From assembly GCA_017512145.1 (NCBI GenBank), contig JAFWHB010000001.1:1-48717 (forward strand): a stretch of DNA of 48,717 nucleotides, in the 5' to 3' direction. The notes below the pieces were generated by a model. The model saw nothing but the letters and a program-made list of their open reading frames with translations. It made no database searches and was not told the DNA's origin. This document shows, piece after piece, positions 8,036 to 15,843 of the stretch. The translations under genes and the position numbers were made by a program. The DNA is from Mogibacterium sp. GTDB lineage: Bacteria; Bacillota; Clostridia; Peptostreptococcales; Anaerovoracaceae. Each line of letters starts with the position of its first letter. The first letter of the stretch is position 1.

Positions 8036-9748
8036 ATGAAGGGAACATTTGTAACAGACCATACGACTGATGATTATCAGGTGACTGAGCTGTGGTGGGA
8101 GAGAATATTCCTGCACTTCACTGTTGAGACAACAAGAGATGAGAATGTCACTTTCGGTCTCCGTAACTTCAACCGTAAGAGAAGAAGACCTAAGAGAGGC
8201 GAGAGATCGAGCCAGATCATCGACATGCCTATCTTCCAGGAGATCCCTATCAAGCCGGAGAAGGTCATCAAGGAGAACGGCAAGTGCCGCTACGAATTTG
8301 TCATCAATATCACTGCGGTCAAGGGAACATCCTTCCTCGACAATGGTAAGTGGCAGGTACAGGCCAATGTACCTGGCGAGGAGCCTTTCACATGCTCTGT
8401 AGCATATGATCTTGCTTATCAGCTCGATGACAAGTCCCGTATCTTCAAGTACGACGACGGTAAGTATTCGTATGATATGTCCTTCAACACCTACTCAGTT
8501 GACGGCAAGACACTGAGCCTTATGATCAGCTCCCACTTCATGATCGAGAACAAGACATGGAACAGGAGAAGATACGTCCAGGAGGCACTGACCTTCAGGG
8601 GCAAATTCGACAGAATCCACATGTATGCAGCCATCACGATGATGAGAGCATATTACGGAGTCGTAGAGAAACTGTCTCCTAAGCATGGCGACAAGATCAT
8701 GTTCATGACCGAGACAAGACCTTACCTCTGGGGCAACCTCAAATACATCGATGACAGGATCAAGGCAAGAGGCCTCGACAAGGACTTCAATATCACATAT
8801 TCACTCCGTGACGCTGTAGGAACTCACAAGAGCGCACTTAGCTGGGCGAATATGATCACCAAGATCGCAAAGCAGGACTTCATCTTCGTTGATGACTATG
8901 TTCCTGTATTCGGATTCATCAATCTCGCTGACCGCACCAAGCTGATCCAGGTATGGCACGCGGGCGAGGGCTTCAAGGCCGTAGGTTACTGCAGATTCGG
9001 CAAAGCCGGAACTCCGTATCCTGTAGGCTCCTGCCACAAGCAGTACGACTATGCGATCACAGGTTCTGAGAGACTCGTTCATGTATACAGCGAGGTATTC
9101 GGACTTCCTGAGGAGAACTTCCTCCCTGTAGGAATGGCAAGACTTGACGGCTTCCTCGATCCGGACAAGATCGCCGAGTTCAAGAAGAACTTCTATGCTG
9201 AGCATCCTGAGCTCGAGGGCAAGAAGATCATCCTCTTCGCTCCGACCTACAGAGGAACAGGACAGAAGGTCGCATTCTTCGACTATGACAAGCTCGATCT
9301 TAAGCAGATCTATGACTTCTGCGGCGATGAGTATGTCTGGGTTTACAAGATGCATCCGTTTGTCATTGATAAGCCACCTATTCCTAAGGAATATCAGGAC
9401 AGGATCATAGACCTCTCATCTTATGAGAACATCAACGATCTCTACTATATTACAGAGATTCTGATCACTGACTATTCATCGGCATACTATGAATTCGCTC
9501 TGATGGACAAGCCGGTCCTCTTCTTCACATATGACAGAGAGAGCTATGAGCTGACAAGAGGCGTCCACAAGTCAGTCAAAGACGATGCTCCGGGCAAAGT
9601 CTGCGACACCTTCGAGGAACTGATGGATGCACTTAAGAATAAGGATTACGATTTCGAGAAGACTGCAAAGTTCCGCGAGGAGAACTTCAGCAACTACGAC
9701 GGAAAGGCAGCAGACAAGATCATCGATACGATACTTCTGCACAAGTAA
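8036..9748 (+). CDS. CDP-glycerol glycerophosphotransferase family protein, large, with N-terminal beta domain
   Basis: A 570-residue third paralogue. Residues 1-180 form a beta-rich domain of the kind that precedes the catalytic domain in some TarL/TagF-like polymerases. The catalytic domain carries QVWHAGEG at 305-312, APTYRG at 402-407, KMHP at 438-441 and TDYSSAYYEFA at 478-488. GGAGG lies 8 bases before ATG 8036, only 5 bases after the previous stop. A large polymerase following a short primase-like member resembles tagB-tagF or tarK-tarL logic. Product (poly-glycerol-phosphate or poly-ribitol-phosphate) is not determined by the sequence. Confidence 0.82.
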   Translation: MKGTFVTDHTTDDYQVTELWWERIFLHFTVETTRDENVTFGLRNFNRKRRRPKRGERSSQIIDMPIFQEIPIKPEKVIKENGKCRYEFVINITAVKGTSFLDNGKWQVQANVPGEEPFTCSVAYDLAYQLDDKSRIFKYDDGKYSYDMSFNTYSVDGKTLSLMISSHFMIENKTWNRRRYVQEALTFRGKFDRIHMYAAITMMRAYYGVVEKLSPKHGDKIMFMTETRPYLWGNLKYIDDRIKARGLDKDFNITYSLRDAVGTHKSALSWANMITKIAKQDFIFVDDYVPVFGFINLADRTKLIQVWHAGEGFKAVGYCRFGKAGTPYPVGSCHKQYDYAITGSERLVHVYSEVFGLPEENFLPVGMARLDGFLDPDKIAEFKKNFYAEHPELEGKKIILFAPTYRGTGQKVAFFDYDKLDLKQIYDFCGDEYVWVYKMHPFVIDKPPIPKEYQDRIIDLSSYENINDLYYITEILITDYSSAYYEFALMDKPVLFFTYDRESYELTRGVHKSVKDDAPGKVCDTFEELMDALKNKDYDFEKTAKFREENFSNYDGKAADKIIDTILLHK

Positions 9749-9761
9749 CAGGAGGTAAATC

Positions 9762-10499
9762 ATGAGCAAGAATCTGGCTATCATATTTGCCGGCGGCAGC
9801 GGTGTCCGCATGGGCGCAGGCAAGCCAAAGCAGTTCCTGGAGATCGACGGAAGGCCTATCATCATTCATACTCTGGACATCTTCGAGGACCATCCTGCAA
9901 TAGATGAGATATACATTGCCTGCAAGGCTGACTATATCAGCAAGCTCAGGAAGTTAGTCAGGAGATATGACATCACCAAGGTCAAGGACATAGTTCCGGG
10001 AGGCACTACAGCTCTTGGCTCTGCATACAATGCACTTCAGGCTGCTAAGAAGAATAATGAAGACGATGCCATCGTTCTTATCCATGACGGAGTAAGACCA
10101 TGTATCACAAATGATCTCATCAACGAGGTAATCGCTGAGACCAAGGCGAAGGGAGCCGCAGTCACATGCACTCCTATGTTCGAGACACCGGTCCTCAGCA
10201 AGGAAGGCATCGTTGTAGAAGAGTCTCCTAAGAGAGCATGGTGCTACACAGCCCAGGCTCCGCAGAGCTTCAGACTCGGAGACATCCTCGGAGCTCATGA
10301 AGAGATAAGGAAGGACAATCCGGAATATACAGATATCGTCGACAGCTGCACACTTATGCGCAAGCTCGGAAGAGATGTAGCCATAGTAAAAGGCCCCCGC
10401 AGTAATATCAAAGTTACTACTCCGGAAGACCTCTACATTTTCAAGGCTATGCTCGAGTACAAGAGAACCAAGGATACCTTCGGTGTCACAGGCGAATAA
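9762..10499 (+). CDS. IspD/TarI-family cytidylyltransferase
   Basis: A 245-residue cytidylyltransferase. The nucleotide-binding motif GGSGVRMGAGKPKQF is at 11-25, HDGVRP at 108-113, and 'NIKVTTPEDLYI' near the end. The family makes CDP-methylerythritol (IspD) or CDP-ribitol (TarI). Its place as last gene of a teichoic-acid operon, after three CDP-alditol-using transferases, favours a TarI-like role; IspD remains possible because the two are hard to separate by eye. A strong AGGAGG precedes ATG 9762. No TarJ-type alcohol dehydrogenase (ribulose-5-phosphate reductase) is visible nearby; the adjacent minus-strand gene is an extended SDR instead. Confidence 0.8.
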   Translation: MSKNLAIIFAGGSGVRMGAGKPKQFLEIDGRPIIIHTLDIFEDHPAIDEIYIACKADYISKLRKLVRRYDITKVKDIVPGGTTALGSAYNALQAAKKNNEDDAIVLIHDGVRPCITNDLINEVIAETKAKGAAVTCTPMFETPVLSKEGIVVEESPKRAWCYTAQAPQSFRLGDILGAHEEIRKDNPEYTDIVDSCTLMRKLGRDVAIVKGPRSNIKVTTPEDLYIFKAMLEYKRTKDTFGVTGE

Positions 10500-10516
10500 G
10501 CCGAGGCGCCCCGGCT
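10499..10516. terminator. Small hairpin between convergent genes
   Basis: AGCCG (10499-10503) pairs with CGGCT (10512-10516) over the 15-base gap between two convergent stop codons. There is no clear U-tract on either strand, so terminator function is doubtful. Confidence 0.25.
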
Positions 10517-11585
10517 ATCTGTTCTCAGTTATCTCATAATTGGATATCATGCGGCCAACGCCTTCGGCTACGGATACTTTAGGTGTCCAGCCGAGGGCTC
10601 TTATTTTGCTGTCATCAAGGCCGATGAATTTGGCAGGATTGTAGCTTGCCGCCTGCGACTGGTCGATGTTCATGACGAGCTTGAGACCCTTCTCAGGTCT
10701 GCATGCGATGAAGGCCTCTGCAAGCTGGCGGATCGAGATGATGCTGCCGGAGTCTGCGATGTTGTAAGCCATGTCATCACCCTTGAGAAGCACATAGAAG
10801 ATGCCGGAAACCGCATCAGCTACGTATGTGTATGCTCTCTGAGATGAGCCATCGCTGTTCATGACGATGTCCTCGCCGCGGAATACGTTGGCGGCAAAGT
10901 CAGCCTGGACTCTTCCGTCATTAAGTGCAAGTCCCGGGCCGTAGATATGAGCAAATCTAGGCAGCTTGCAGTCGATGCCGTACTGCGCCCTGAAGGATGT
11001 GCAGATGGTCTCTGCAGCGCGCTTTCCCTCGGAGTAGCATGACCTCGGGTTGAGACAGTCGATATAACCATAGTCGGTCTCGCTGATACGCTCGGTTCCT
11101 GCAGGTACCTGGCCGTAAACTTCGGATGAAGACATGAGGACAAAGCCTTTGCTCTTCTTCTCTACTGCGAGATCGAGGAGGTTGAAGGTGCCCATCAGAT
11201 TAGCGCGGATGGTTGATGTCGGTGCAGCCTTGTGCTCTCTTGGTCTTGCAGCACTGCCTCCGTGGAAGATGTAGTCAACGGGTCCGTCATAGCATACAGG
11301 GATGCTTACATCCTGAACGATCAGCTCGATGTCATCTCTCTCAAGAAGCGTGCCGAAAATGCCGCGGGCCTTCTGCTCATTCCTGACAAGAGCAAGAATC
11401 CTGATGCCCATATCCATGCTGTCATTGAGTCCGAGCATGGTGTAGAGGACGTAGGACGGAATCATGCCGCTGGCGCCTGTAATGAGAACAGTAGTGCCAC
11501 GGAATCTCTCCCATGGAAGATCTTCGGAGATAATTCTCTCAACATCCTCTGTGATTATAGAATTTTCAAATTTGTCGATTTTCAT
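10515..11585 (-). CDS. NAD-dependent epimerase/dehydratase (extended SDR, UDP-glucuronate decarboxylase-like)
   Basis: A 356-residue Rossmann enzyme. The cofactor motif GASGMIP is at 37-43, catalytic Ser in 'LMSSSEVYG' near 152-154 and YSEGK at 184-188 (YxxxK). The 'NPRSCYSEGKRAAE' context resembles the UDP-glucuronate decarboxylase/dTDP-glucose dehydratase branch of nucleotide-sugar SDRs. It is convergent with the TarI/IspD-like gene. ATG 11585 is chosen because GAGG lies 8 bases upstream; the preceding GTG codon has no better site. Its substrate is unknown: either an NDP-sugar for decoration of the polymer or a CDP-linked intermediate made by the neighbouring cytidylyltransferase (inference). 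Confidence 0.8.
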   Translation of the reverse strand: MKIDKFENSIITEDVERIISEDLPWERFRGTTVLITGASGMIPSYVLYTMLGLNDSMDMGIRILALVRNEQKARGIFGTLLERDDIELIVQDVSIPVCYDGPVDYIFHGGSAARPREHKAAPTSTIRANLMGTFNLLDLAVEKKSKGFVLMSSSEVYGQVPAGTERISETDYGYIDCLNPRSCYSEGKRAAETICTSFRAQYGIDCKLPRFAHIYGPGLALNDGRVQADFAANVFRGEDIVMNSDGSSQRAYTYVADAVSGIFYVLLKGDDMAYNIADSGSIISIRQLAEAFIACRPEKGLKLVMNIDQSQAASYNPAKFIGLDDSKIRALGWTPKVSVAEGVGRMISNYEITENR

Positions 11586-11616
11586 CACAATAACCTCACA
11601 TTAAAATTGCATTCTT

Positions 11617-11622
11617 ATTATA
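11617..11622 (-). promoter_or_regulatory. Extended -10 promoter of the minus-strand SDR gene
   Basis: On the minus strand TGCTATAAT gives a TATAAT box with the extended TGn element, about 30 bases before the start codon. It diverges from the plus-strand promoter at 11631-11659, with the two overlapping back to back. Confidence 0.6.
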
Positions 11623-11630
11623 GCATGAAA

Positions 11631-11659
11631 TTGTCATTCACTGTTATCTGTGATACAAT
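11631..11659 (+). promoter_or_regulatory. Promoter of the NlpC/P60 gene
   Basis: TTGTCA (11631-11636), 17-base spacer, TACAAT (11654-11659). The predicted leader is about 60 bases and includes a short palindrome GCGGA-CTA-TCCGC at 11689-11701. Confidence 0.65.
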
Positions 11660-11729
11660 ACATCCGATTATGGCTTTGATTAATATAGGCGGACTATCCG
11701 CTGCTATGAGTATATAAGGACACGCAATA

Positions 11730-12848
11730 ATGGACAAAGGTTACTACAAAGTAGAACTTAACAGAAAACCAAGACAGGTCATCATCAAGACACCGGCAGA
11801 GCATACCAAGGCCAAGGCTGATTACTTTGGCGACGAGCTCGGCAAGTCGTATACAAGAGTAGAGGGAAGCCTTCGCCGCAACAGACGCAAGGTTGCTCTC
11901 ATTGCAGGCGCTGCATCGATTCTTATCGCAGTAGGCGGTATCACTGCAGCAGCTATTGCAACATCTCTTCCTTATACTGTCAAGATCGGCGGCGAGAAGG
12001 TCGTTACGGTCAATGGCAAGAATGAGGCAGAGGCTGTAGTGCTCGGAGTAGTCAAGGACTTTGCACCGGAGGGCGCTAAGGTCAAGGCGGTAACCTCAAC
12101 AGATGCGATCAAGGTCGAGGCAGCAGATATGAGCGACAAGGAAGATGCTGTAGTAGTCGACGACGCTATTGCAACTGTCAAGGATGCTCTCGCAGCTGAA
12201 CCTGAAGAGGCACAGGTAACAGTTGTCAGCACAGGCAAGGAGATCGAGGAATTCACACCTGAGACCGTCTATATCCAGGATGATACGATGCTTGCAGGTG
12301 AGGCGGTAGTAGAGACGGAGGCCAAGGCCGGCAGTGCTGAGGTCTCATACAGATACACTTCGGTTAATGGCGAGGTCACCAATAAGGATGAGCTTGCCAG
12401 GACCGTTCTCGATGAGGGCGTTGCAGCAGAGATCCGCAAGGGAACTCTCGGACTTCCTGAGGGAGAAGACTGGCAGACATACGAAGGAGATCCTGTCTAC
12501 AGCGATGGAGAAGATCTCACCAAGACAGCTCTCAACTATCTCGGAGCTCCATATAAGTACGGCGGCAAGAGCCTTACCAATGGTATCGACTGCGTACAGT
12601 TCATCAGACAGATGTATGCTAAGTACGGAATCAGCCTCCCTAACGGCAAGAATGCTCTCAAGCACGTAGGTATCAGCGTTTCGTATGACAAGGCACAGCC
12701 TGGAGACATCATCTGCTACAGCAACCACTACGCTCTCTACCTTGGCGATGGCAAGATCGTCCACGCAACACGTAATGGTGGAGTAGTTGTCAGGAACAAC
12801 GCTAAATTCCGTAAGATCGTAACAGTAAGAAGAGTCGTAGGCAACTAG
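11730..12848 (+). CDS. G5-domain NlpC/P60 cell-wall hydrolase, membrane-anchored
   Basis: A 372-residue protein with a basic cytoplasmic N-terminus, one transmembrane helix at about 54-80, an extracellular spacer, a G5-like segment at about 185-240 (ending 'SVNGEVTNKDELARTV') and a C-terminal NlpC/P60 domain from about 262. The catalytic Cys is C288 in 'GIDCVQF' (family usually DCSGF) and the histidines are H333 in 'NHYALYLG' and H345 in 'IVHATRNG'. The family cleaves peptide bonds in peptidoglycan stems, usually gamma-D-Glu-to-diamino-acid. G5 domains bind wall polymers or zinc. A C39-like protease-fold gene follows 14 bases later and is probably co-transcribed. Confidence 0.88.
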   Translation: MDKGYYKVELNRKPRQVIIKTPAEHTKAKADYFGDELGKSYTRVEGSLRRNRRKVALIAGAASILIAVGGITAAAIATSLPYTVKIGGEKVVTVNGKNEAEAVVLGVVKDFAPEGAKVKAVTSTDAIKVEAADMSDKEDAVVVDDAIATVKDALAAEPEEAQVTVVSTGKEIEEFTPETVYIQDDTMLAGEAVVETEAKAGSAEVSYRYTSVNGEVTNKDELARTVLDEGVAAEIRKGTLGLPEGEDWQTYEGDPVYSDGEDLTKTALNYLGAPYKYGGKSLTNGIDCVQFIRQMYAKYGISLPNGKNALKHVGISVSYDKAQPGDIICYSNHYALYLGDGKIVHATRNGGVVVRNNAKFRKIVTVRRVVGN

Positions 12849-12862
12849 ACAGGAGAAGAATC

Positions 12863-13726
12863 GTGTCACGGAGATCTGTTCAGACAGCAGTGATTGCGGC
12901 GATCGGCATATGCTTTGTCGCTGCAGGGCTGCTCCTGATGAGGCCGGAGAAGACTGATTATCCTGACATCGACATTCCTGATCCTCCTGAGCTTGATCCT
13001 GTAAGCATGGACATGCCGGACAGTTCAAGAGGGGATACCGCTGATGCTTCAGTCACTAATGTCAGCGGTGATACATATCTGTACAGGATTTTCAATCAGA
13101 AGGCCGGTTACAATAATTATTCCAAATATCTGAGCGCGCATGGATGTTCAACCTGCGCGCTTACAACTATATTGAGAACTACTGTCCCGGAGCTTGCGGA
13201 GCTGACGCCTGACAGGACCCTGACCGAGATCCTGCCGGAAGCTGCCGGACAGGAGATTTTTGACAAGAACTTTGGCAAAGCCATGAAGCTTCAGATGCCT
13301 GTAACTCTCTCGGGCATGACGAAGGTCCTTGACCGCTACGGAGTCGAGTACAGACGTCCGGACGCTGACAAGACCAAGTGGGCCGGAGAGATCACAAGCT
13401 GGCTTCTCGGTGGAGACCCGGTGATCTTCACCTTCGGCAATGCAAGCGAGGCACATCTCAGCAGGAATACTCATACAGTATTGCTCCTGGGACTCGACAG
13501 GGACGGACACGTCATCATCGGCGACTCCCTTCACAAGAGCGCAGCGCACTGGGGCATGGATGGCCTGGTCAAGCGCACAGACCTGACAGTGGAGGAAATG
13601 CTTTCCTTCGTCAGGACGGAGAACTGGCAGATCCTTAAGGATACCGTCAGCGATTCGCATATATTCTATAAGAATTCATCAGACAGAGGCTATCTGCTGG
13701 TGAGGAAGAGCAATAATAACAACTAA
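12863..13726 (+). CDS. C39-like (papain-fold) cysteine peptidase, membrane-anchored or secreted
   Basis: A 287-residue protein with an N-terminal hydrophobic helix (about 7-26) acting as signal anchor, a Pro/Asp-rich linker, and a C39_2-type domain. Likely catalytic Cys is C95 in 'AHGCSTCAL', His H204 in 'NTHTVLLLG' and an acidic residue D221 in 'IIGDSL'. The substrate is unknown; related extracellular proteins process peptides or wall material. Start is GTG with AGGAGAAG upstream, 14 bases after the NlpC/P60 gene, so the two form a wall-remodelling pair. The C39 assignment rests on the Cys/His/Asp pattern rather than on overall similarity. Confidence 0.7.
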   Translation: MSRRSVQTAVIAAIGICFVAAGLLLMRPEKTDYPDIDIPDPPELDPVSMDMPDSSRGDTADASVTNVSGDTYLYRIFNQKAGYNNYSKYLSAHGCSTCALTTILRTTVPELAELTPDRTLTEILPEAAGQEIFDKNFGKAMKLQMPVTLSGMTKVLDRYGVEYRRPDADKTKWAGEITSWLLGGDPVIFTFGNASEAHLSRNTHTVLLLGLDRDGHVIIGDSLHKSAAHWGMDGLVKRTDLTVEEMLSFVRTENWQILKDTVSDSHIFYKNSSDRGYLLVRKSNNNN

Positions 13727-13758
13727 GTATTCAGAACTAATATCAGAGATATAGAGTT

Positions 13759-14721
13759 ATGGAGAACAAGAGACTATACGCAGCTATCAACAACAGGAAG
13801 GTCGCGATCATCGGAGCGGGATTCGTAGGATCATCGATCGCATACGCTTTGACCATCAGGAACCTCGCTAATGAGATTATTCTCATCGACGTCAACAAGA
13901 CAAGGGCACAGGGTGAGGCGATGGACATCCAGCACGGCATCCCGTATATGGGAACTTCTTCAGTACGTGCAGGTGACTACTCAGACTGCAAGAACTGCGA
14001 CCTCATCATCATCACAGCCGGAAGACCTAGAAGAAGTGGCGAGACCAGACTCGACATGATCGCCGACAACATCGGTATCATGAAGAATGTAGTCGATCAG
14101 ATCAAGCCTTATTACACACACAGTGTAATCATGGTCGTTTCCAACCCGGTAGACATCATGACATACAAGATCGACGAGTGGATGGATCTTCCGAACGGAA
14201 TGGTCTTCGGTACAGGATGCATCCTCGACACTTCAAGACTTGTAAGATGCATCGCAGACTACACCAACCTCAACACTGAGGCTATCAAGTGCAATATCGT
14301 CGGCGAGCACGGTGATTCCCAGTTCCCTGTATGGAGCAGACTCACCATAGCAGGACTTACAATGGAAGAGTACTGCCAGAATGTCGGCCTCGAGTGGGGC
14401 GATGAGCAGAAGGACCGTCTCCATGAGCAGGTAAGAAAGATGGGCGCAAGCATTATCGATGCCAAGGGCAGGACTCACTATGGTATCGCTACATGTGTAT
14501 GCTCACTTGCAGATGCTGTTCTTAACCAGAGACCGACTATCGCACCTGTATCTTCACCGCTTCAGGGTGAATACGGGATCAGCGGAGTTTCGATCAGCAT
14601 CCCTTCGATCGTAGGAGTCAGAGGAGTAGAGCACAGGCTTCAGGAGAACTGGACCGAGGAAGAGAAGAAGATGCTCCGCATCAGCGCTGACAGACTCAGC
14701 GAGAAGCTCGCAGCACTTTAA
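13759..14721 (+). CDS. ldh: L-lactate dehydrogenase-family enzyme with malate-type residue in the substrate loop
   Basis: A 320-residue NAD-dependent dehydrogenase. The cofactor motif GAGFVG is at 19-24, catalytic His H184 in 'GEHGDS', substrate-binding Arg R160 in 'DTSR' and R97 in 'GETR'. Family-wide these mark L-lactate/L-malate dehydrogenases, and GETR together with Thr239 ('KGRTHYGIA') favour lactate. In the specificity loop 'TAGRPRRSGETR', however, Arg91 occupies the place of the lactate-specific Gln102; Arg there is the malate/oxaloacetate determinant. Substrate may therefore be oxaloacetate or another 2-keto acid. No good Shine-Dalgarno sequence precedes ATG 13759. A hairpin follows the stop. 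Confidence 0.85.
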   Translation: MENKRLYAAINNRKVAIIGAGFVGSSIAYALTIRNLANEIILIDVNKTRAQGEAMDIQHGIPYMGTSSVRAGDYSDCKNCDLIIITAGRPRRSGETRLDMIADNIGIMKNVVDQIKPYYTHSVIMVVSNPVDIMTYKIDEWMDLPNGMVFGTGCILDTSRLVRCIADYTNLNTEAIKCNIVGEHGDSQFPVWSRLTIAGLTMEEYCQNVGLEWGDEQKDRLHEQVRKMGASIIDAKGRTHYGIATCVCSLADAVLNQRPTIAPVSSPLQGEYGISGVSISIPSIVGVRGVEHRLQENWTEEEKKMLRISADRLSEKLAAL

Positions 14722-14730
14722 GATAATTAG

Positions 14731-14755
14731 ATGCAGGTCAGTTACTGACCTGCAT
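14731..14755 (+). terminator. Perfect 11-bp hairpin between ldh and the oxidoreductase gene
   Basis: ATGCAGGTCAG (14731-14741) and its complement (14745-14755) flank a TTA loop. Only a weak T-containing tail (TGTTG) follows, so it may be a partial terminator, attenuator or mRNA-stability stem. It ends 10 bases before the next gene's ribosome site. Confidence 0.5.
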
Positions 14756-14778
14756 TGTTGATAATGAGGATAATAACA

Positions 14779-15774
14779 ATGAGAAGAATCAGGATAGGAG
14801 TACTTGGGCCTTCTGAGATCGCCTTCAGGAGAACAGTACCGGCAATCATTAACAGCAACAGCGCCGAATTCGCAGGCATCGCTCATGCGAGCCTTGAAGA
14901 ATATCCAACGCAGTCTGCGTCCCACGCAGCTAAGTGTGACAAATTCGCCGAAGCCTACGGCGGCATGATCTATGACAGCTTTGGCAGCATGATAGAAGAT
15001 GACAGCATCGATGCTGTATATATTCCGCTGCCTCCGGATGCTCACGGAAGGTGGGCAAGGGCGGCTATGGCCGCAGGCAAGCATGTGATGCTCGAGAAGC
15101 CTTCTACAACATCCGCGAAGGAGACCGAAGAGCTCGCAGGGATCGCTGCAGACAGCGGACTTGCGCTGCATGAGAACTATGCCTATGCATATCACAGGCA
15201 GATAGTAGTACTTGAGGACATCGCATCTTCTGGAAGGATCGGAGAACTCAGGCTCATAAGGGCGACCTTCAGCTTCCCATACAGGGGCGCTGACGATTTC
15301 AGATATCACGCTGACAGAGGCGGTGGTGCCATAATCGACTGCGGTGGATATCCTGTGAACCTCGCCAGCAGATTCCTCGGAGAGTCCGCTCATGTCACTT
15401 CATCTGTAATGGGGACCTCGAGAGGCCATGACGTCGACACCTACGGCGCTGCAATGCTCGAGGGTGAGAGCGGCCTGACAGCTCAGATATCCTGGGGAAT
15501 GGATAATGCCTACAGATGCAGCATAGAGCTATGCGGCAGCACGGGCATGGCTGCAACCGAGAGAGTCTTCACTCCGCCTGCTGAGATGGAACCTGTGATT
15601 ACCATCCGCGATAATTCAGGCATAGAGGAGATCGTTGTATCAGCAGACGATCAGTTCGCAAGATCTGTGGATTACTTCTGTGACTGCATAGCAGACCCGG
15701 ATCTCAGAGCCAGAAGATATGATGAGATCATCAGGCAGGCAAGACTTGTACAGGAGATAATAGATAATAAGTAA
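14779..15774 (+). CDS. Gfo/Idh/MocA-family oxidoreductase
   Basis: A 331-residue two-domain oxidoreductase. The N-terminal Rossmann start is 'IRIGVLGPSEIA'; the family motif 'EKPST' is at 106-110, followed by the C-terminal sheet domain with 'GGGAIIDCGGYPVNLASRFLG'. Enzymes of this family oxidise or reduce sugars, inositols or NDP-ketosugars with NAD(P). The window context of envelope polymers suggests a sugar-modifying job, but the substrate cannot be read. ATG 14779 is chosen because GAGG sits 9 bases upstream and the text from there matches the usual family N-terminus; upstream in-frame starts at 14755 and 14764 lack sites. Confidence 0.8.
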   Translation: MRRIRIGVLGPSEIAFRRTVPAIINSNSAEFAGIAHASLEEYPTQSASHAAKCDKFAEAYGGMIYDSFGSMIEDDSIDAVYIPLPPDAHGRWARAAMAAGKHVMLEKPSTTSAKETEELAGIAADSGLALHENYAYAYHRQIVVLEDIASSGRIGELRLIRATFSFPYRGADDFRYHADRGGGAIIDCGGYPVNLASRFLGESAHVTSSVMGTSRGHDVDTYGAAMLEGESGLTAQISWGMDNAYRCSIELCGSTGMAATERVFTPPAEMEPVITIRDNSGIEEIVVSADDQFARSVDYFCDCIADPDLRARRYDEIIRQARLVQEIIDNK

Positions 15775-15804
15775 CGAAGCCGCTGCTGTGAATGCAAACA
15801 AATA

Positions 15805-15834
15805 CGCTCCCGCGAGCTAAAGCGGGAGCGTTTT
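15805..15834. terminator. Bidirectional terminator
   Basis: CGCTCCCGC (15805-15813) pairs with GCGGGAGCG (15822-15830), followed by TTTT on the plus strand and preceded by an A-rich stretch that gives a T-tract on the minus strand. It separates the convergent oxidoreductase and PaaK-like genes. Confidence 0.8.
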
Positions 15835-15843
15835 CTATATAGT

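Noticed and set aside
11660..11729. c-di-AMP (ydaO) riboswitch before the NlpC/P60 gene
   Set aside because: Such riboswitches often precede wall hydrolases, but the leader is only about 60 bases and lacks the expected pattern.
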